A DNA stretch of 9,790 nucleotides from Rhodobacter sp. (GTDB lineage: Bacteria > Pseudomonadota > Alphaproteobacteria > Rhodobacterales > Rhodobacteraceae): positions 1 to 9,790 of the forward strand of contig PNNE01000242.1 of NCBI GenBank assembly GCA_013824055.1, written 5' to 3'. The notes under the pieces were generated by a model, which worked only from the letters and a program-made list of their open reading frames with translations, did not search any database and was not told where the DNA came from. A program made the position numbers and the translations under genes. Of the stretch, positions 7,086 to 9,790 are shown in pieces (position 1 is the first letter of the stretch; each line of letters starts with the position of its first letter).

Positions 7086-7520
7086 ATGAAACCTGTCGTC
7101 ACCCTGTACTGCGTCGCCGACGAAGCCGGCTTTCGCCTGTTGCGCGGCAAGCGCGGCCAGATGGAAGAGGTGCTGTCGGCCAGCGCCACCTCCTTCGACG
7201 ACGTGAAGTACGAGTTCTCCAAGGGCGGTCGGAACCGCGCCGGCACGGGGGCCGCAAGCTTTGGCCATGACACCAAGTCGGCAGCCGAGATCGAGCGCCC
7301 GCGCCTTGCGAAACATGTGGTGAGGGCGTTGGAAGCCGAATGGGCGAAGGGCGGTTCGGACCGGCTTGTGGTTGCCGCCGGGCCAAAGATGCTGGGCGCG
7401 CTGCGTGATGCCATGCCGGGCGCACTGGTCGGCCACATTGCGGCAGAACTGCCCAAGGACCTGTCCGACATCCCGGCCCATGACCTTCACACCCATTTCG
7501 AAGGTATAGGCAAGGTCTGA
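7086..7520 (+). CDS. Host attachment family protein (144 aa)
   Basis: The sequence fits the 'protein required for attachment to host cells' family (PF10116), related to baeRF, the bacterial and archaeal eRF1-like domains. An N-terminal strand (VVTLYCVADEAGFRLL) is followed by a glycine-rich basic stretch with Lys64-Ser-Ala-Ala-Glu-Ile-Glu and FGHD at 60-62. The typical C-terminal block is HVVRALEAEW, then SDRLVVAAGPKMLGALRDAMP, then AAELPKDLSDIPAHDLHTHF. The ATG at 7086 is preceded by GGAGG at seven bases; the frame stays open further upstream (to 6903) but without family similarity or ribosome site. There is no signal peptide, so the protein is cytoplasmic. The family name comes from an attachment phenotype in a plant-associated bacterium; members are widespread in free-living species, and an RNA- or ribosome-linked role is equally plausible. 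It probably forms an operon with the DUF4389 gene 30 bases downstream. Confidence 0.82.
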   Translation: MKPVVTLYCVADEAGFRLLRGKRGQMEEVLSASATSFDDVKYEFSKGGRNRAGTGAASFGHDTKSAAEIERPRLAKHVVRALEAEWAKGGSDRLVVAAGPKMLGALRDAMPGALVGHIAAELPKDLSDIPAHDLHTHFEGIGKV

Positions 7521-7550
7521 CCGGCGCACCCGACCCCGAAGGAGTCAATC

Positions 7551-7841
7551 ATGTCCGAACCGAACACCGAACCGCGCGTCCTGCCCGAACCTGGGGGTCC
7601 ACCCAAAGGCTCGATCTGGGTGCGCGGGCTGATGATGCTGATCTTCGCGATCCTGATCGGTCTGGCGCAGACCGTCCTGCATGCCCTGACTGTCGTTCAG
7701 TTCGTGCTCATGGTCTTCGACAAAGGCAAACCCAATGCCCAGATTGCCAGCTTTGGCACGTCGCTGGGCGGCTGGCTGGCGAAGGCCGCCGCCTTCCAGA
7801 CCGCACAGAGCGAGGCAAAGCCCTGGCCTTTCGAGGCTTAG
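7551..7841 (+). CDS. DUF4389 family membrane protein (96 aa)
   Basis: This short inner-membrane protein of unknown function has the layout of DUF4389 proteins. A proline-rich N-terminus (residues 1-20) is followed by a WVRGLMMLIFAILIGLAQTV helix and a second hydrophobic segment (VVQFVLMVF, about 46-56). Then come a polar KGKPNAQIASFGTSLGGWL region and the characteristic KPWPF end. AAGGAG lies six bases before the ATG, a good ribosome site. It follows the host-attachment-family gene by 30 bases on the same strand, so the two are probably co-transcribed. Its TAG overlaps the TAA of the convergent pepF gene. No role can be assigned from sequence. Confidence 0.8.
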   Translation: MSEPNTEPRVLPEPGGPPKGSIWVRGLMMLIFAILIGLAQTVLHALTVVQFVLMVFDKGKPNAQIASFGTSLGGWLAKAAAFQTAQSEAKPWPFEA

Positions 7842-9664
7842 GCCTCCATCGCCTCCAACTCGTCGATGAAGCCTGCGATCATCGACAGGCCCTTGTCCCA
7901 GAACTTCGGATCGCTCGCGTCCAGCCCGAACGGCGCGAGCAGGTCCTTGTGGTGCTTGGACCCCCCGGCCTGCAGCATGGCGAAGTACTTCTCCTGAAAA
8001 TCCGGGAGCCCCCCCGCATAGGCCGCGTAAAGCGCGTTCACCAACCCGTCGCCGAAGGCATAGGCATAGACGTAGAAGGGCGAATGCACGAAATGCGGGA
8101 TATAGGCCCAGAAGGTCTCGTAGCCGTCCATGAACTCGAAGGCGTCGCCCAGGGATTGCGCCTGGACCGACATCCAGAGCGCGTTGATGTCCTCGGGCGT
8201 CAGTTCCCCTTCGGCGCGGGCGGCATGAAGCTTGCACTCGAAATCGTAGAAGGCGATCTGGCGGACGACCGTGTTGATCATGTCCTCGACCTTGCCGGCC
8301 AGCAGGGTCTTCCTTTCCGCCGGGGTCCTGGCCTGGTCAAGCAGCTTGCGGAAGGTCAGCATCTCGCCGAAGACCGATGCCGTCTCGGCCAGCGTCAGCG
8401 GGGTCGAGGACAAAAGCTCGCCCTGCCCCGCCGCCAGGACCTGGTGGACGCCGTGGCCCAGCTCATGCGCCAGCGTCATCACGTCGCGCGGTTTGCCCAG
8501 GTAGTTCAGCATCACGTAAGGGTGAACCGTCGTGACGGTCGGATGCGCGAAGGCGCCAGGGGCCTTGCCGGGCTTGACGCCCGCGTCGATCCAGCCCTTG
8601 TCGAAGAAGGGCGCCGCAAGATCGGCCATCCGCGGATCGAAGGCGGCGTAGGCGTCCGTCACCATGCGGCGTGCTTCGGGCCAGTCCACGAGGCGCGGGG
8701 TTTCCGACGGCAGGGGGGCGTTGCGGTCCCAGACCTGCAGCTTGTCCAGCCCCATCCACCTGGCCTTCAGGCGGTAGTAGCGGTGTGACAGCTTCGGATA
8801 GGCCGCGACGACGGCGTTGCGCAGGGCCTCCACGACCTCGGGCTCGACATGGTTCGACAGGTGCCGGCCATGTTGCGGTGTCGGCATCTTGCGCCAGCGG
8901 TCGTGGATTTCCTTTTCCTTGGCCAGCGTGTTGTGGATGCGGGTGAAGAGCTTGATGTTCTTGTCGAAAACGCCCGCCAACGCCTTCGCCGCCGCCTCGC
9001 GCCGGGGCCGCGCTGGGTCGGTCAGCAGGTTCAGCGTGGCTTCCAGGTTCAGCTCTTCCGGCTCGCCCTCGACCGCGAACATGAGGCCCGCCATCGTCTC
9101 GTCGAACAGCTTGTTCCAGGCGCTGGCGCCCACGACGCTTTCGTCATGCAAAAAGCGTTCCAGCTCGTCCGAAAGCTGGTGCGGCCGCATTGCGCGCATC
9201 CGGTCGAAGACCGGCTTGTAGCGGGCAAGGTCCGCGTTGGCGGCCAGAAGGCGGGCCAGGTGATCCTCGTCCAGGCGGTTGAACTCCAGGCTGAAGAACA
9301 CCAGCGGAGTGGTCGCGGTCGTGACCTTGTCCTGCGCATTGCCCATGAACTGCGCGCGTTCGGGGTCGATGGTGTTCTGGTAGTAGCGCAGGCCCGCATA
9401 GGACATCAGCCGCCCGGCGATCACCTCGATGCGTTCATATTCCTGCACGCAGGCCAGCAGTCCCGCAGCGTCCTGCCGCCCCAGCCGCCCCTCGTAGGCC
9501 GCGGCAAAGGCCGCGCAGGCGCGTTCCAGCTCGGCCATGTCGGCGGCGAACTCCGGGCCGTCGGCGCTGGGGTACAGGTCGGTCAGGTCCCAGTCCGGCA
9601 GATCGCCGAACCCGCCCCCGCTGGCGTTGGCGTCGAAAACGGGCTTGGGCAGGTTCAGGGTCAT
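7838..9664 (-). CDS. pepF: Oligoendopeptidase F, M3 family zinc metallopeptidase (608 aa)
   Basis: PepF cleaves short peptides in the cytoplasm, contributing to peptide turnover and recycling. The zinc site is intact: HELGH at residues 400-404, with the third ligand probably Glu427 in LAETASVFGE, at the spacing usual for M3 peptidases. Other family blocks are FSLEFNRLDEDHL (124-136), the N-terminal oligoendopeptidase F region around YEGRLG to GRLMSYAGLRYYQNTIDP, and the C-terminal FVHSPFYVYAYAFGDGLVNALY, whose tyrosines line the substrate site. The length, about 600 residues, is typical of the PepF/M3 family. The ATG at 9664 has GGAGA about five bases upstream. There is no signal peptide. It is a single gene on the minus strand in this window, converging on the DUF4389 gene with a four-base overlap of the stops. 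Confidence 0.95.
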   Translation of the reverse strand: MTLNLPKPVFDANASGGGFGDLPDWDLTDLYPSADGPEFAADMAELERACAAFAAAYEGRLGRQDAAGLLACVQEYERIEVIAGRLMSYAGLRYYQNTIDPERAQFMGNAQDKVTTATTPLVFFSLEFNRLDEDHLARLLAANADLARYKPVFDRMRAMRPHQLSDELERFLHDESVVGASAWNKLFDETMAGLMFAVEGEPEELNLEATLNLLTDPARPRREAAAKALAGVFDKNIKLFTRIHNTLAKEKEIHDRWRKMPTPQHGRHLSNHVEPEVVEALRNAVVAAYPKLSHRYYRLKARWMGLDKLQVWDRNAPLPSETPRLVDWPEARRMVTDAYAAFDPRMADLAAPFFDKGWIDAGVKPGKAPGAFAHPTVTTVHPYVMLNYLGKPRDVMTLAHELGHGVHQVLAAGQGELLSSTPLTLAETASVFGEMLTFRKLLDQARTPAERKTLLAGKVEDMINTVVRQIAFYDFECKLHAARAEGELTPEDINALWMSVQAQSLGDAFEFMDGYETFWAYIPHFVHSPFYVYAYAFGDGLVNALYAAYAGGLPDFQEKYFAMLQAGGSKHHKDLLAPFGLDASDPKFWDKGLSMIAGFIDELEAMEA

Positions 9665-9790
9665 CGCGTTCTCCGGAAATCTTCAGTGTCATCTAGAGTG
9701 CCAGGCGACCGGGGAAAACCCCCGGACACCTCCTCGTGCGCCTTCGGCTTCTCGTCGTGAAGCGCCGCCCCAGCGAGGAGTGACGAAGTC
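9665..9790. other. pepF upstream region to the window edge
   Basis: No gene is visible in these 126 bases. The stretch must contain the pepF promoter or lead into an upstream gene; on the minus strand TAGATG (9696-9691) is a possible -10 but no good -35 goes with it. A hairpin CCGGGG-AAAAC-CCCCGG lies at 9709-9725. Longer arms CTCCTCG (9730-9736) and CGAGGAG (9774-9780) enclose further partial complementarity. These could belong to the end of a gene outside the window. Confidence 0.35.

Noticed and set aside
7086..7520. Phage or symbiosis island suggested by the name 'host attachment'
   Set aside because: The family is common in ordinary chromosomes and the neighbours are housekeeping genes with matching composition; there is no integrase, tRNA or att repeat.
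8849..9760. Plus-strand open frame antisense to pepF
   Set aside because: It is a mirror frame of pepF; no domain, no ribosome site, and pepF is well supported.
9730..9780. Long imperfect inverted repeat as a mobile-element end
   Set aside because: The arms are only seven bases and there is no transposase or target duplication; it may be part of a terminator for a gene beyond the edge.

Overview
The window reads as ordinary chromosome from a high-GC alphaproteobacterium, most likely Rhodobacteraceae (Rhodobacter/Paracoccus/roseobacter type). The grounds are strongly GC-ending codons, ATGA/GTGA stop-start overlaps, the perM-hdaA-ppk gene order, an mmcB-family gene, and an SOS box of the alphaproteobacterial GTTC-N7-GTTC form. 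I see no insertion sequence, prophage, CRISPR array, tRNA or rRNA, and no sign that the coding part is recently acquired.

Layout. (1) 1-1420, minus strand: a tight three-gene unit made of a secreted PepSY protein, a cytochrome b561-type membrane protein, and a LuxR-type regulator with two predicted membrane helices, cut by the left edge. (2) 1421-1640: divergent promoter region. (3) 1641-3457, plus strand: an AI-2E/PerM-family transporter overlapping hdaA, the DnaA-inactivating AAA+ protein. (4) 3545-5746, plus: polyphosphate kinase ppk, with all its key histidines. (5) 5755-5799: two abutting perfect palindromes between the convergent ppk and mmcB genes. (6) 5803-6264, minus: an MmcB-family PD-(D/E)XK DNA-repair protein with an SOS box inside its promoter spacer. 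(7) 6300-6574: a noncoding stretch with a weak terminator-like hairpin, other hairpins and three 16-bp tandem repeats. (8) 6575-6892, minus: a small two-helix membrane protein, divergent from (9) 7086-7841, plus: a host-attachment-family protein and a DUF4389 membrane protein. (10) 7838-9664, minus: oligoendopeptidase F (M3 metallopeptidase), overlapping the DUF4389 gene tail to tail. (11) 9665-9790: the pepF upstream region.

How the genes fit together. hdaA (replication control), ppk (stress polymer) and mmcB (SOS-controlled repair) give the centre of the window a replication and stress flavour, but mmcB is on the other strand and separately controlled. The left unit may be a membrane redox module with its own regulator. 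The most informative signal is the mmcB control region: the SOS box sits between well-spaced -35 and -10 elements, and the predicted transcript would begin at or next to the ATG. I did not find a clearly new multi-gene system; the findings are regulatory and structural details plus one under-described regulator/cytochrome unit.
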